Shown one piece after another: positions 53,841 to 63,018 of a stretch of 64,000 nt of DNA. The first letter of the stretch is position 1, and each line of letters begins with the position of its first letter. Below the pieces are notes generated by a model, which saw only the letters and a program-made list of their open reading frames with translations, was not told the origin of the DNA and ran no database searches. Origin of the DNA: Cellulomonas sp. 73-145. Its GTDB lineage: Bacteria; Actinomycetota; Actinomycetes; Actinomycetales; Cellulomonadaceae. Position numbers and translations under genes: made by a program. The stretch lies in contig MKTI01000006.1 in NCBI GenBank assembly GCA_001898185.1, positions 434,001-498,000 of the forward strand, given 5' to 3'.

Positions 53841-55418
53841 GTGGCACAGGTGATCACGGCAGCGCAGGCAGCCGCGCTGCTGAAGGACGGCGACACCGTC
53901 GCGCTGAGCGGATTCGGCCTGGCCTGCGTCAACGAGGAGACGATGTCCGCCGTCGAGGCCCGGTTCCTCGCCGAGGCGCACCCCCGCGACCTGACCGTGA
54001 TCCACGCGAGCGCCGTCGGCAACCGTCGCGACAAGGGCATGAGCCACTGGGCGCACCAGGGCCTGATCAAGCGCTGGATGGGCGGCATCGCCATCGCCTC
54101 GCCCGCGCTGGCGAACCTGATCGGCGCCGACGGCTGCGAGGCCTACAACCTGCCGCAGGGCGTGATCTGCCAGCTGTACCGCGAGGTCGCGGCGAAGCGT
54201 CCGGGCGTGATCACCAAGGTGGGCCTCGGCACGTTCGTCGACCCGCGCGTCGAGGGTGCGCGGATGTCCCCGTCCTCGAGGGACGACTACGTCCAGCTGC
54301 TCGAGCTGGGCGGCGAGGAGTGGCTGTTCTACCCCTCCTTCCCCATCACCGTGGGGCTGATCCGCGGCACGGTGGCCGACGAGCGCGGCAACCTGACCCT
54401 CGAGCACGAGGGCCTGAAGATGGAGGTGCTGCCCATCGCGCAGGCCGTGCGCAACAGCGGCGGCATCGTGATCGCCCAGGTGGAGTCGATCGCGCAGGCG
54501 GGCAGCCTCGACCCGAACCTCGTGAAGGTGCCCGGGATCCTGGTCGACTACCTCGTCGTCTCCGAGCCGGAGAACCACTTCCAGACGGAGAACACCCACT
54601 ACAACCCCTCGTTCTCCGGTCAGCTGCGCGTGCCGCTGTCCGGCGTCGAGTCCATCCCGCTCAGCGAGCGCAAGGTGATCGCCCGGCGCTGCGCGATGGA
54701 GCTGCGTCCCGGTGCGGTGCTGAACCTCGGCGTCGGCATCCCGTGCGACGTCGGCACGGTGGTGGCCGAGGAGGGCCTGAGCGACCAGATCATGCTCACC
54801 ACGGAGGCCGGCGCGATCGGCGGTGTGCCGGCCGGCCTGAAGGACTTCGGCCACGCGTACAACCCCGAGGCGCTGGTCGACATGCACGCGCAGTTCGACT
54901 TCTACGACGGCGGCGGCCTCGACTGCGCGGTGCTGGGCCTGGCCCAGACCGACCAGCACGGCAACGTCAACGTCTCCAAGTTCGGCGTGCGGGTGGCCGG
55001 CTGCGGCGGGTTCATCAACATCTGCCAGTCCGCCAAGACGCTGATCTTCGCGGGGACGTTCACCGCCGGCGGGCTCGACGTCGCCGTCGCCGACGGCCGG
55101 CTGGAGATCCGCACCGAGGGCAAGGCGCGCAAGTTCCTCGCCGACGTCGAGCAGATCACCTTCTCCGGCCCGTACTCCCGCGAGCGCGACCAGCGGGTGC
55201 TGTACGTGACCGAGCGGGCGGTGTTCGAGCTGCTCGACGGCGTGATGACGCTCATCGAGATCGCACCGGGCGTCGACCTGCAGCGCGACGTCCTCGACCT
55301 CATGGACTTCACCCCGGCGGTGTCCCCGGACCTGGCCGAGATGCCCGCCGGGCTGTTCGCCGAGGTGTGGGGCGGTCTGGGCGCCACCGCGGGCGTCCCC
55401 GAGCCCGCCCTCGGCTGA
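53841..55418 (+). CDS. acetyl/propionyl-CoA:carboxylate CoA-transferase (class I)
   Basis: A 525-residue fused alpha/beta CoA-transferase. The alpha half has the oxyanion loop region LSGFGLACVNEE and the beta half the catalytic Glu in MLTTEAGAIGGVP. It moves CoA from acetyl- or propionyl-CoA to a substrate acid. GTG 53841 follows GAAGGAG; a TTG at 53823 is in frame upstream. Divergent from the acyl-CoA dehydrogenase. Confidence 0.92.
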   Translation: MAQVITAAQAAALLKDGDTVALSGFGLACVNEETMSAVEARFLAEAHPRDLTVIHASAVGNRRDKGMSHWAHQGLIKRWMGGIAIASPALANLIGADGCEAYNLPQGVICQLYREVAAKRPGVITKVGLGTFVDPRVEGARMSPSSRDDYVQLLELGGEEWLFYPSFPITVGLIRGTVADERGNLTLEHEGLKMEVLPIAQAVRNSGGIVIAQVESIAQAGSLDPNLVKVPGILVDYLVVSEPENHFQTENTHYNPSFSGQLRVPLSGVESIPLSERKVIARRCAMELRPGAVLNLGVGIPCDVGTVVAEEGLSDQIMLTTEAGAIGGVPAGLKDFGHAYNPEALVDMHAQFDFYDGGGLDCAVLGLAQTDQHGNVNVSKFGVRVAGCGGFINICQSAKTLIFAGTFTAGGLDVAVADGRLEIRTEGKARKFLADVEQITFSGPYSRERDQRVLYVTERAVFELLDGVMTLIEIAPGVDLQRDVLDLMDFTPAVSPDLAEMPAGLFAEVWGGLGATAGVPEPALG

Positions 55419-55486
55419 GCCCCCACAGCTTCGAACCGACCCCATCGTGCGGGCGCCGTCGCCCGCACCTCTCGAAAGGGCACGTG

Positions 55487-56767
55487 ATGTCCAACCAACC
55501 GGCGCCCACCCTGAACAGGTGGACCGTCCTGACCGGCTCGGTGCTGGTCCTGCTGTGCACAGGCGCCATCTACGCGTTCTCGGTGTTCGCCGGCCCTCTG
55601 ACCGCCGGGCACGGCTGGACGATGTCCCAGGTGATGTTGGCGTTCACCATCAACGGCGCCGTCGCCCCGATCCCCATGATCCTGGGCGGCTACATCATCG
55701 ACCGCGGCGGCGCCCGGTGGGCGATCCTCTTCGGCGCGATCCTGTTCGCGCTCGGGTTCGTGCTCACCGGCACGGCCACCACGCTGACGCAGCTGTACCT
55801 GTACTACGGCCTGGTCGCCGGCCTGGGCCAGGGCTTCGCGTACTCCGGCTGCCTGAACAACACGATCAAGCTGTTCCCGGACCGCCGCGGCTTCGCGGCC
55901 GGCGTCATCACCGCCGGCATGGGTGCCGGCTCGGTGATCGCCGCGCCGGTGGCGCAGTCGATCGTCAAGAGCAGCGGTCCCGGCGCCGCCTTCGTGCGGA
56001 TGGGCCTGGTCTACGCGGTCGTCGTGGTGATCGGTGCGCTGCTCGTCCGGCCGGCTCCCGTCGGCTACAAGCCGGCGGGGTGGACCCCGCCGGCCGGCGC
56101 TCCCGCGGTGGAGAACCGGACGTGGCGGGACATGCTGAGCAAGCCGACGTTCTACCTGATCTTCGTGATGCTCGGTGCCGGCGCGTTCTCCGGTCTGATG
56201 ATCGCCTCGCAGCTGTCGCCGATCGCGCAGACCAGCATGTTCGGCATCACGGCCGGCACCGCGGCGGTGCTCGTCTCGGTCTACTCGATCTGCAACGCCC
56301 TGGGCCGCTTCGGCTGGGGCGCCGTGTCCGACCGGCTGGGCTACACCACGGCGGTGGCGTTCATCTACAGCCTGGTCGCCGTGTCCTTCCTGGTGATGCT
56401 GACGGTGCACTCGACCGTCGGGTTCGTCATCGGCATCGTCGGTCTGGGTCTGTGCTTCGGCGGCGTGATGGGCGTGTTCCCCGCGCTGACGATGAAGACC
56501 TACGGCCCGCGGTTCCAGGGGGTCAACTACGGGATCATGTTCTCGGCGTACTCGATCGCCGCGTACTTCGGGCCGAAGATCGGCGCGAGCCTCGGCAAGT
56601 GGAACCCCAAGCACCCCGGCAGCGGTGACTACACGCAGCCGTTCGTCATCGCGATCGTCGTGACGCTCGTGGGCCTGGGGCTGACCCTGGCGCTCGCACG
56701 GATGACGGCGGCGAAGGCCACGGCCGTGGCTGCCGCAGTGCCGAACCGCGTCGGCGCGGGCTCCTGA
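55487..56767 (+). CDS. OFA-type MFS carboxylate carrier
   Basis: A 426-residue 12-helix MFS protein of the oxalate:formate antiporter family: TGAIYAFSVFAGPL, LGGYIIDRGGARW (motif A), VAGLGQGFAYSGC and the C-terminal GWGAVSDRLGYT motif A repeat. Located between CoA-transferase and acyl-CoA synthetase, it likely imports the acid or exchanges it with a reduced product. GAAAGG precedes ATG 55487. Confidence 0.9.
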   Translation: MSNQPAPTLNRWTVLTGSVLVLLCTGAIYAFSVFAGPLTAGHGWTMSQVMLAFTINGAVAPIPMILGGYIIDRGGARWAILFGAILFALGFVLTGTATTLTQLYLYYGLVAGLGQGFAYSGCLNNTIKLFPDRRGFAAGVITAGMGAGSVIAAPVAQSIVKSSGPGAAFVRMGLVYAVVVVIGALLVRPAPVGYKPAGWTPPAGAPAVENRTWRDMLSKPTFYLIFVMLGAGAFSGLMIASQLSPIAQTSMFGITAGTAAVLVSVYSICNALGRFGWGAVSDRLGYTTAVAFIYSLVAVSFLVMLTVHSTVGFVIGIVGLGLCFGGVMGVFPALTMKTYGPRFQGVNYGIMFSAYSIAAYFGPKIGASLGKWNPKHPGSGDYTQPFVIAIVVTLVGLGLTLALARMTAAKATAVAAAVPNRVGAGS

Positions 56768-56792
56768 GCCGGCGCGCGCCGAACAAAGACGT

Positions 56793-56825
56793 CGGGGTGC
56801 GCGGAGTCTCCCCCCGCGCACCCCG
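56793..56825. terminator. 12-bp perfect hairpin
   Basis: CGGGGTGCGCGG (56793-56804) pairs with CCGCGCACCCCG (56814-56825). It lies between the carrier and synthetase genes, so it may terminate or attenuate before the synthetase. Confidence 0.65.
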
Positions 56826-56843
56826 ATGACCGACGGAGGACAG

Positions 56844-58343
56844 ATGGGCCCGGACCTGAGCGTTGCGGCGGCGGTGGCCGCCCGGGCGCTCGACGGTCCG
56901 GACCGCGTCGCCACGGTGGACGACCAGGACGCGACGCTCACGTTCGCCGAGCTGGACCGCGCTGCGGCCGGCCTCGCCGCCACCCTCGCCGATGCCGGGG
57001 TGGCGGCGGGCGACCGCGTCGCCTGGGCGGGCCGCAACCATCCCGGTCTGCTGATGACGCTGCTGGCGGCGCAGCGACTGGGTGCCGTGCTCGTCCCCCT
57101 CAGCTTCCGTGCGGCACCCGGCGAGACCGCCGAGATGGTGCAGTGGTGCGGCGCCCGCGTCGTCGTCGGGCTCGAGGCTGCGGCGGAGCAGCTGGCGGAC
57201 CTCCCGCCGTCCGTCACCACGCTGCGCTGGGGCGCAGAGCTGGTGAGCCGGCCGGGACCGTCGCGACCGCGGCCCGCCGCGCCGAACGACCTCGCGGTGC
57301 TGCTGCACTCGTCCGGCACGTCCGGCCGGCCCAAGGCCGTGATGCTGAGCCACGCCAACCTCTGGTGGAGCGCCCGCAACCTCGAGGCGGTCCTCGACCT
57401 GCACCGGACCGACGTGACGCTGGCCGTCGCGCCGCTGTTCCACGTCGGCGGCCTGAACTGCTTCACCCTGGCGACGCTCGCGCGGGGCGGCACGGTGCTG
57501 CTGCGCGCCGGCTTCGACCCGGCGCGCACGCTGGCCGACCTCGCGTCGCGCGTGACCACCGTGTTCGGCGTCCCGGCGATGTACGAGGCGATCGCGCGGC
57601 AACCCGGCTTCGCCACGGCCGACCTCTCCGGCATCCGGGCGGCGATCGTCGGCGGGGCCGCCGTCCGCCCGCAGCTCCTCGAGGCCTACCGGTCGCGCGG
57701 CCTGACGCTGCTGCCGTCCTGGGGCATGACCGAGGCGGCGCCCTGCGGCACGGTGCTGCCGGCGGCCTGGGTGGCCGCCAAGCCGACCTCCGTAGGACTG
57801 CCGCTGCCCTACCTCCGCGTCGAGCTGCACCACCCGGACACCGAGCAGCCGGTGACGGGCGTCGGCTGCCCCGGTGAGATCTGGCTGAGCGGCCCGCAGG
57901 TGACCGCCGGCTACTGGGCCGATCCCGAGGCGACGGCCCGTGCCGTCCGCGGCGGCTGGTTCCGCACCGGCGACCTCGCCGCGTGGGACGACGACGGGTT
58001 CCTGCGGCTGGTGGGACGGCTCTCCGAGGTGGTGAACTCCGGCGGCGAGAAGATCTGCCCCGGCGAGGTCGAGGCCGCGCTGATGCCGCTGGCCGAGGCC
58101 CGCGACTGCGAGCTCGCGGTGCTCGGCGTCCCGGACGCGACGTGGGGCGAGGTGGTGGTCGTCGTCGCGGAGTGCCGCTCGCAGCCGGCGCCCACGCTCG
58201 ACGAGGTGCGCGCGGCGGCCGGTGCCTCGATCGCCCGGTTCAAGCTGCCGAAGCACCTGCTGGTGGTCGACGCGCTGCCCCGCACGCCGACCGGCAAGGT
58301 GGACCGCCGCGCGCTGACCGAGCTGGCGCAGCGCCGGCTCTGA
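56844..58343 (+). CDS. acyl-CoA synthetase (AMP-forming)
   Basis: A 499-residue adenylate-forming enzyme: LLHSSGTSGRPKAVMLSH P-loop, GMTEAAPCG and GYWADPEA, the A8-type FRTGDLAAWDDDG hinge and the catalytic Lys near PTGKVDRR. ATG 56844 (GGAGG) preferred to 56826. It likely activates the imported acid; possibly CaiC-like in a pathway with CaiA-like and FixABCX. Confidence 0.93.
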   Translation: MGPDLSVAAAVAARALDGPDRVATVDDQDATLTFAELDRAAAGLAATLADAGVAAGDRVAWAGRNHPGLLMTLLAAQRLGAVLVPLSFRAAPGETAEMVQWCGARVVVGLEAAAEQLADLPPSVTTLRWGAELVSRPGPSRPRPAAPNDLAVLLHSSGTSGRPKAVMLSHANLWWSARNLEAVLDLHRTDVTLAVAPLFHVGGLNCFTLATLARGGTVLLRAGFDPARTLADLASRVTTVFGVPAMYEAIARQPGFATADLSGIRAAIVGGAAVRPQLLEAYRSRGLTLLPSWGMTEAAPCGTVLPAAWVAAKPTSVGLPLPYLRVELHHPDTEQPVTGVGCPGEIWLSGPQVTAGYWADPEATARAVRGGWFRTGDLAAWDDDGFLRLVGRLSEVVNSGGEKICPGEVEAALMPLAEARDCELAVLGVPDATWGEVVVVVAECRSQPAPTLDEVRAAAGASIARFKLPKHLLVVDALPRTPTGKVDRRALTELAQRRL

Positions 58344-58349
58344 GCCGGA

Positions 58350-58387
58350 CCGGTGGCTGTCCCGCATCGCACGGGACCGGCCACCGG
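58350..58387. terminator. bidirectional terminator hairpin
   Basis: CCGGTGGC/GCCACCGG (8 bp) plus, after a 1-2 nt internal loop, GTCCCG/CGGGAC (6 bp) around a 7-nt loop, between convergent genes. Confidence 0.65.
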
Positions 58388-58393
58388 CGTCGC

Positions 58394-58894
58394 TCACACC
58401 TCCCGCAGCACCTCGCGGGCGAACCGCAGCGACCGCTCGCGCAGCCCCTCGATCCGCCGCCGCACCACGCCGGCGGGGTCCTGGCCGGCCTCGATGAGGG
58501 TCGGACGTCGCCGCACGTTGCGTGAGCACTCGAACCGGGTGCAGACCAGCGTGCCGATGGTGTCGCCCTTGCGGCCGGCGGCACCGGCCCGGCGCGCGAC
58601 GTACAGCGACACGTCGTCGGTGGCGGTGACGTCCTCGCACCACGCGCAGACGGCGCGGCGGCGGGAGCCGGGGTCGTCGGGCGCCCGCAGCGCGATGCCG
58701 ACCAGCGCGTCGTCGACCGTGAGCACCACGTAGGCGCGCAGCGGTGCCTTGCGGTCCACCCAGCCGAGGTAGTCGAGGCGGTCCCAGGCCTCGGGGGTCA
58801 GGGCGGGCAGGTCGGGGAGGGTCACCTGCGCGGCCTCGCGGCGCGAGCAGTTGACGAAGGACGAGCGGATCTGGGACTCGGTCAGGGGGTTCAT
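58394..58894 (-). CDS. FBP-domain (FusB-like) protein
   Basis: A 166-residue protein with a C-terminal four-Cys zinc-finger: VCAWCED and CTRFECSRNVRR, matching the FusB/FBP treble-clef. FusB binds elongation factor G and rescues it from fusidic acid. A general ribosome-recycling role is likely in actinobacteria. Confidence 0.88.
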   Translation of the reverse strand: MNPLTESQIRSSFVNCSRREAAQVTLPDLPALTPEAWDRLDYLGWVDRKAPLRAYVVLTVDDALVGIALRAPDDPGSRRRAVCAWCEDVTATDDVSLYVARRAGAAGRKGDTIGTLVCTRFECSRNVRRRPTLIEAGQDPAGVVRRRIEGLRERSLRFAREVLREV

Positions 58895-59656
58895 GGCTCT
58901 CGGCTCTCGTGCGACGGGGAGCCGTCGACACCGGCTGCCGCGCGACGAGGTGGTCGCGAGGCGAGCGGGACGACGGCGAAGGACGAGGGCCCGCCGGGGG
59001 TGCGCCGAGCGCGCCGGACCGTGCGGTCCGACGGGGGTGCTGCCGTGAGGCGTCAGGCGTTCCGGGCGGGCGTCCGGCCCAGGCCCGAGCAGGCCGCGAC
59101 GGCCGCCCCGCTTCCCCGCTGCATCGTGATGCGCTCCGTGCTCACCGGCCGCCGGCTGCTCCCGCGGCACATCCGCCCGCCATGGTGCGACACCGCCCGG
59201 CGCCGCGGCAAGCCGAATCATCCCACCTCCACGCGTTCGCCTCCCGTCGGGTGGCGCCTGCGGCCGTCTGCTGCGGCTAGCCTTGACTTGGGCCGCCGTG
59301 CGGCGTGCCCTCGGACCCCGACCGGGGAGGTGAGCCCTCGTGGACCCAGGCAGTACTCGACGGGCTCGCCTCGCAGCGGTCGCTCCCCGCACCTCCCGGA
59401 TCTGATCCCGGACGGCCGGGCGCCGTCGCACGTGGCGGGCTCACGCGCTCGTCGACGTCGTCGAGCGGGTCGGAGCGCCGGCAGCATCGCCGCGCCCCGT
59501 CGTCGTGCCCTTCTGCGGCTCCCGTGACACGCGTCCCGTCACCTGTCAGCACAGCCCCGCCCTGCGTGAACGCGGCCTGCGTGCCTGCACGCCTGCCCGC
59601 GCACGGCACGCGCACCCACGCATCCCGGCCGGGCTGCCGAACGTTCGGAGTGCCCC
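58895..59656. other. long gene-free stretch (762 nt) with a candidate structured leader
   Basis: No credible gene seen. A TTGACT box lies at 59283-59288 and a TAGCCT box at 59278-59283. In the right half, GTGAGCCC (59330-59337) can pair either with GGGCTCGC in 59362-59370 (one G-U) or with GGGCTCAC at 59437-59444 (perfect), two competing stems upstream of a divalent-metal transport operon. Confidence 0.5.
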
Positions 59657-60397
59657 ATGTCCATCTCTGCCATGCACCCGGCGCCGCCAGGCCGCACCGG
59701 CCTGCGGTCCCGTGCCGCCCGCAGCACCCAGTCCCTCGCCCTGCGCCGTGAGGTCGCCGGCGCCCTCGTCTCCGTCGCGGGTCTGCACAACCGCCCGGTG
59801 CGCGACGCCGACGGCAACGAGGTCGGCCGCGTGGACGACGTCGTCGTCCACTGGGACAGCGGCTACTCGCCCCTGACCGGCCTGATCGTCCGCGTCGGCG
59901 CCCGTCGCACCTGGGTGCACGCCCAGGACGTCATCACGATCGAGCAGCAACAGGTCCTGCTCCGCTCCACCCGCTTCGACCTACGGGACGTGGTGCGGCG
60001 CGAGCGGGAGCTGCAGCTGCTCGGGGACGTGATCGACCACCAGCTGGTGGACGTCGCCGGGATCCGGGTGGTCCGCGCCTCCGACCTGTACCTGACGCAG
60101 GTGTACGGCGTGTGGCGGCTGGTGGGGTGGACGTCTCCCTCGCCTCGCTGCTGCGCCGCGTGCTGCCGGGCGGGTGGGGCCGGCGGCCGAGCCCCAGCCA
60201 GGTGCTCGACTGGTCGAGCATCCAGCCCTTCGGCGTGCCGGGGGAGTCGGTACGGCTGCGTCGCGGGCACACCGAGCTCCACCGGATGCGGGCGGCGGAC
60301 CTCGCCGACCTGCTGGAGAGCCTGGGACGTGCCGAGCGGCGCGAGCTGCTCGAGGGCCTGGAGCCGGAGACGGCGGCCGACGCCCTCGAGGAGATGA
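59657..60397 (+). CDS. PRC-barrel N-terminal part of an MgtE-N/CBS protein (apparently frameshifted)
   Basis: The N-terminal ~155 residues contain two PRC-barrel-type strands (VSVAGLHNRPVRDADGNEVG and the LVDVAGIRVVRASDLYLTQV segment). Reading in this frame past ~60126 gives Arg/Ser/Cys-rich shadow protein. The next frame continues the family (RLVG then VDVSLASLLRRV), so one extra base in the GGGG run near 60122-60127 probably splits one gene. GGAGTG precedes ATG 59657. Confidence 0.7.
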   Translation: MSISAMHPAPPGRTGLRSRAARSTQSLALRREVAGALVSVAGLHNRPVRDADGNEVGRVDDVVVHWDSGYSPLTGLIVRVGARRTWVHAQDVITIEQQQVLLRSTRFDLRDVVRRERELQLLGDVIDHQLVDVAGIRVVRASDLYLTQVYGVWRLVGWTSPSPRCCAACCRAGGAGGRAPARCSTGRASSPSACRGSRYGCVAGTPSSTGCGRRTSPTCWRAWDVPSGASCSRAWSRRRRPTPSRR

Positions 60398-61011
60398 ACC
60401 CGCACGACCTGAACGACCTGCTGCGGGACGCCCCCGTCCAGCAGGCCGCGGACCTGGTCGCAGCGATGGAGTCGGACGAGGCGGTCGAGGCGCTGCGCGA
60501 GATGCCGGAGGAGGAGCGCAGCGAGCTGCTCGACGCGATGTCCGAGGTGCGGGGTGCCGAGCTCGGTGCCCTGCTCGAGTACGACGAGGAGACGGCCGGC
60601 GGCTACATGACGTCGCGGCTGGTGCGGCTGCACTCCGAGCGGACGGTGGCGGACGCGATCGCCGCGGTCCGGGCGGACGCCGCCCGGGGCGAGACGCCGG
60701 CCGGCGTGGTGGTGGTCGACGACGACGGCGCGCTGGTGGACGACGTGTCCCTCGTCGAGCTGCTGGGCGTGGACCCGTCCACGCCGCTCGGTCGCGTGGT
60801 CGGCGCACCGTGGCCGGTCACCGTGCCGCTGGGCGCGGGGCTGGAGGACGTCGTCGAGCGGATGACGGACAACCGCGGCTCGTCGGTGCTGGTGGTCGAC
60901 GACCGCAACCGGCCGGTGGGCCGCATCCTGGCCGACGACGTGGTGGACGCCCTGGTGCACCAGGACGACCGCCGGTGGCCGTGGCAGCGTCGTGCGGGGA
61001 GCGCGTCGTGA
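60112..61011 (+). CDS. MgtE N-terminal and CBS domain protein, C-terminal part
   Basis: A 299-residue frame. After a PRC-linked start (VDVSLASLLRRVLPGG) comes an MgtE_N superhelix (about 55-165, DLADLLESLGRAERRELLE and repeats) and a CBS pair (about 170-285, GGYMTSRLVRLHSERTVADAI and SSVLVVDDRNRPVGRIL). It probably regulates the downstream transporter by Mg2+ or nucleotide sensing. GTG 60112 may not be a true start because of the frameshift. Confidence 0.82.
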   Translation: MAAGGVDVSLASLLRRVLPGGWGRRPSPSQVLDWSSIQPFGVPGESVRLRRGHTELHRMRAADLADLLESLGRAERRELLEGLEPETAADALEEMNPHDLNDLLRDAPVQQAADLVAAMESDEAVEALREMPEEERSELLDAMSEVRGAELGALLEYDEETAGGYMTSRLVRLHSERTVADAIAAVRADAARGETPAGVVVVDDDGALVDDVSLVELLGVDPSTPLGRVVGAPWPVTVPLGAGLEDVVERMTDNRGSSVLVVDDRNRPVGRILADDVVDALVHQDDRRWPWQRRAGSAS

Positions 61012-62321
61012 GCGCCCGGACGCAGGGCACCCCGACGCAGGGCGTCCAGACGACGAGCGAGGCCGACACCCTCGACCAGCGGGTGCCGCGCCGGACGCGG
61101 ATGAAGGTCGCGCTCGCGGCGCTCGGGGCGGTGGTCGGCCCGGGCCTGATCGCCGGCCTGTCCGACGACGACCCCGCCGGCATCACCACGTACTCGGTGC
61201 TCGGCACCAACTACGGCTACCGCCTGCTGTGGGTGCTCACGGTGTCGACCGTGGCCCTGATCCTGTTCCAGGACCTGGGCGCCCGCATCGGCGTCGTCAC
61301 CGGTCAGGGCCTGGCCGGCCTGATCCGGCAGCGGTACGGCGCGCGCGCCGGTGTGCTGTCGATGGCGGCGCTGCTGCTGGCGAACATCGGCACCACCACG
61401 GCGGAGTTCGCGGGCATCGCGGCCGGGTTCCAGATCTTCGGGGTGAGCCGGTACATCTCCGTGCCGATCGCGGCGGTGATCGTGTCCACGCTGGTGCTCC
61501 GGGGTGGGTTCCGCGGCGTGGAGCGGGTGCTGCTGGCGCTGTCGGCGGTGTTCGTCGCGTACATCGCCGCCGGCATCCTGGCCAAGCCCGACTGGGGTGC
61601 GGCGCTGTCCGGCTCGGTGGTGCCCTCGATGCCGACCGGGCGGGACGCGATCCTGATCGCCACCGCCACGCTCGGCACCACGCTCGCGCCGTGGGGACTG
61701 GCGTTCATCCAGTCCTACGCGGTGGACAAGCGGCTGACGCCGCGCGAGCTGGGGCTGCTGCGGTGGGACGTGATCACCGGTGCGGTGCTCACGGGCGTGA
61801 TCGGCTTCTTCGTCGTCGTCGCGACCGCCGCCACGCTGCACAAGCGCGGCCTGACCATCCAGGACGCCTCGGACGCCGCCGTCGCCCTGGAACCGCTCGC
61901 CGGCCGCCTGGCCTCCGAGCTGTTCGCGGCCGGGCTGATCGGTGCCGCCCTGCTCGCGGCGTCGATCCTGCCGCTGTCCACCGCCTACTCGGTGGCGGAC
62001 ATCGCGGGACGCCCCGCGGCGCTGGACGACTCGATCGCGGAGGCGCCGCTGTTCTACGGCACGTTCGCGTTCGTCACCGTCACCGGTGTGGTGCTGGTGC
62101 TGCTGCCGGGCGTGTCCCTGGTGCCGGTGCTGGTGGGCACGCAGGTGATCAACGCGGTGCTGCTGCTCCCGCTGCTGGGCTACATGTCCGGCATCGCGCG
62201 GGACAAGCGGCTGATGGGGGAGTACGCGGCGCGACCGTGGGTCACCACCGTCTACTGGCTGACGATCGCCCTGATCACGGTGTGCATCGTCGCGCTCGGG
62301 GTGCTGTCGCTGCCGCACTGA
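61008..62321 (+). CDS. NRAMP-related divalent metal (Mg/Mn) transporter
   Basis: A 437-residue transporter with about eleven helices. The TM1 metal site reads SDDDPAGI (NRAMP has DPGN) and the TM6 region TTLAPWGLA lacks the MPH Met, as in NRAMP-related magnesium transporters. GTG 61008 overlaps the MgtE-N/CBS stop (GTGA), so the two work together. Confidence 0.9.
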   Translation: MSARTQGTPTQGVQTTSEADTLDQRVPRRTRMKVALAALGAVVGPGLIAGLSDDDPAGITTYSVLGTNYGYRLLWVLTVSTVALILFQDLGARIGVVTGQGLAGLIRQRYGARAGVLSMAALLLANIGTTTAEFAGIAAGFQIFGVSRYISVPIAAVIVSTLVLRGGFRGVERVLLALSAVFVAYIAAGILAKPDWGAALSGSVVPSMPTGRDAILIATATLGTTLAPWGLAFIQSYAVDKRLTPRELGLLRWDVITGAVLTGVIGFFVVVATAATLHKRGLTIQDASDAAVALEPLAGRLASELFAAGLIGAALLAASILPLSTAYSVADIAGRPAALDDSIAEAPLFYGTFAFVTVTGVVLVLLPGVSLVPVLVGTQVINAVLLLPLLGYMSGIARDKRLMGEYAARPWVTTVYWLTIALITVCIVALGVLSLPH

Positions 62322-62367
62322 GCGGGTCTTCGCAGGACGCGTGGGCGGGCACCGGCACACTGGGCCG

Positions 62368-62964
62368 GTGCCCGCCCTGCTGCGTCGTTACCACCCGTCC
62401 GACCTGCCCGGCATGTACCGCCTGTGCCTGCTCACCGGCGAGGCCGGTGGCGACGCGACCGCGCTGTACCGCAACCCGGACCTGCTGGCGCACCTGTACT
62501 GCGGGCCGTACCCGGTGGCGGACCCGGGCCTGACCTTCGTGGTGGCCGACGAGCAGGGTGTCGGCGGGTACGTCGTGGCGACGGCGGACACGGTGGCGTT
62601 CGACGAGTGGCTCGACGCGAGCTGGTGGCCCTCCCTGCGCGCGCAGTACCCGCTGCTGCCCGACCCCCGCGACGGCACCGCCGACCACGTGCTGGTCGAG
62701 CGGATCCACCACTGGCAGCACGTCACGCCGCCGGCCGGCTTCCCGGCGCACCTGCACATCGACCTGCTGCCGCGGCTGCAGGGGCAGGGCTGGGGGCGAC
62801 GGCTGATCGGCGCGCTGTCCGACGAGCTGCGCTCGCGCGGCGTGCCGGGCGTGCACCTCGGCGTCGACGCCCGCAACACCGGCGCGATCGCGTTCTACCA
62901 GCGGCTCGGTTTCCAGCCGGAGGAGTCCTACGAGTGGGGGCACCGGCTGGTGCTGCCACTCTGA
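62368..62964 (+). CDS. GNAT-family N-acetyltransferase
   Basis: A 198-residue GNAT: acetyl-CoA loop PRLQGQGWGRRLI (Q/RxxGxG/A), motif with GVHLGVDARNTGAIAFYQRLGF and the start ALLRRYHPSDLPGMYRLCL. GTG 62368 lies 6 nt after CACACT (62356-62361), a leaderless pattern; GTG 62341 is alternative. Substrate unknown. Confidence 0.87.
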   Translation: MPALLRRYHPSDLPGMYRLCLLTGEAGGDATALYRNPDLLAHLYCGPYPVADPGLTFVVADEQGVGGYVVATADTVAFDEWLDASWWPSLRAQYPLLPDPRDGTADHVLVERIHHWQHVTPPAGFPAHLHIDLLPRLQGQGWGRRLIGALSDELRSRGVPGVHLGVDARNTGAIAFYQRLGFQPEESYEWGHRLVLPL

Positions 62965-63018
62965 GAGCGGGGCCGTGCGGGTGGTGCGGCGGCGCGCGAC
63001 CGCGCGACCGTGCACCGA

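Noticed and set aside
54902..57634. 910-residue minus-strand frame opposite the CoA-transferase, carrier and synthetase
   Set aside because: Shadow of three well-supported genes; no recognisable domain.
58895..59656. Several 90-175-residue open frames in the gene-free stretch
   Set aside because: Arg/Pro-rich composition, no ribosome sites, mutual overlap on both strands and no known motif.
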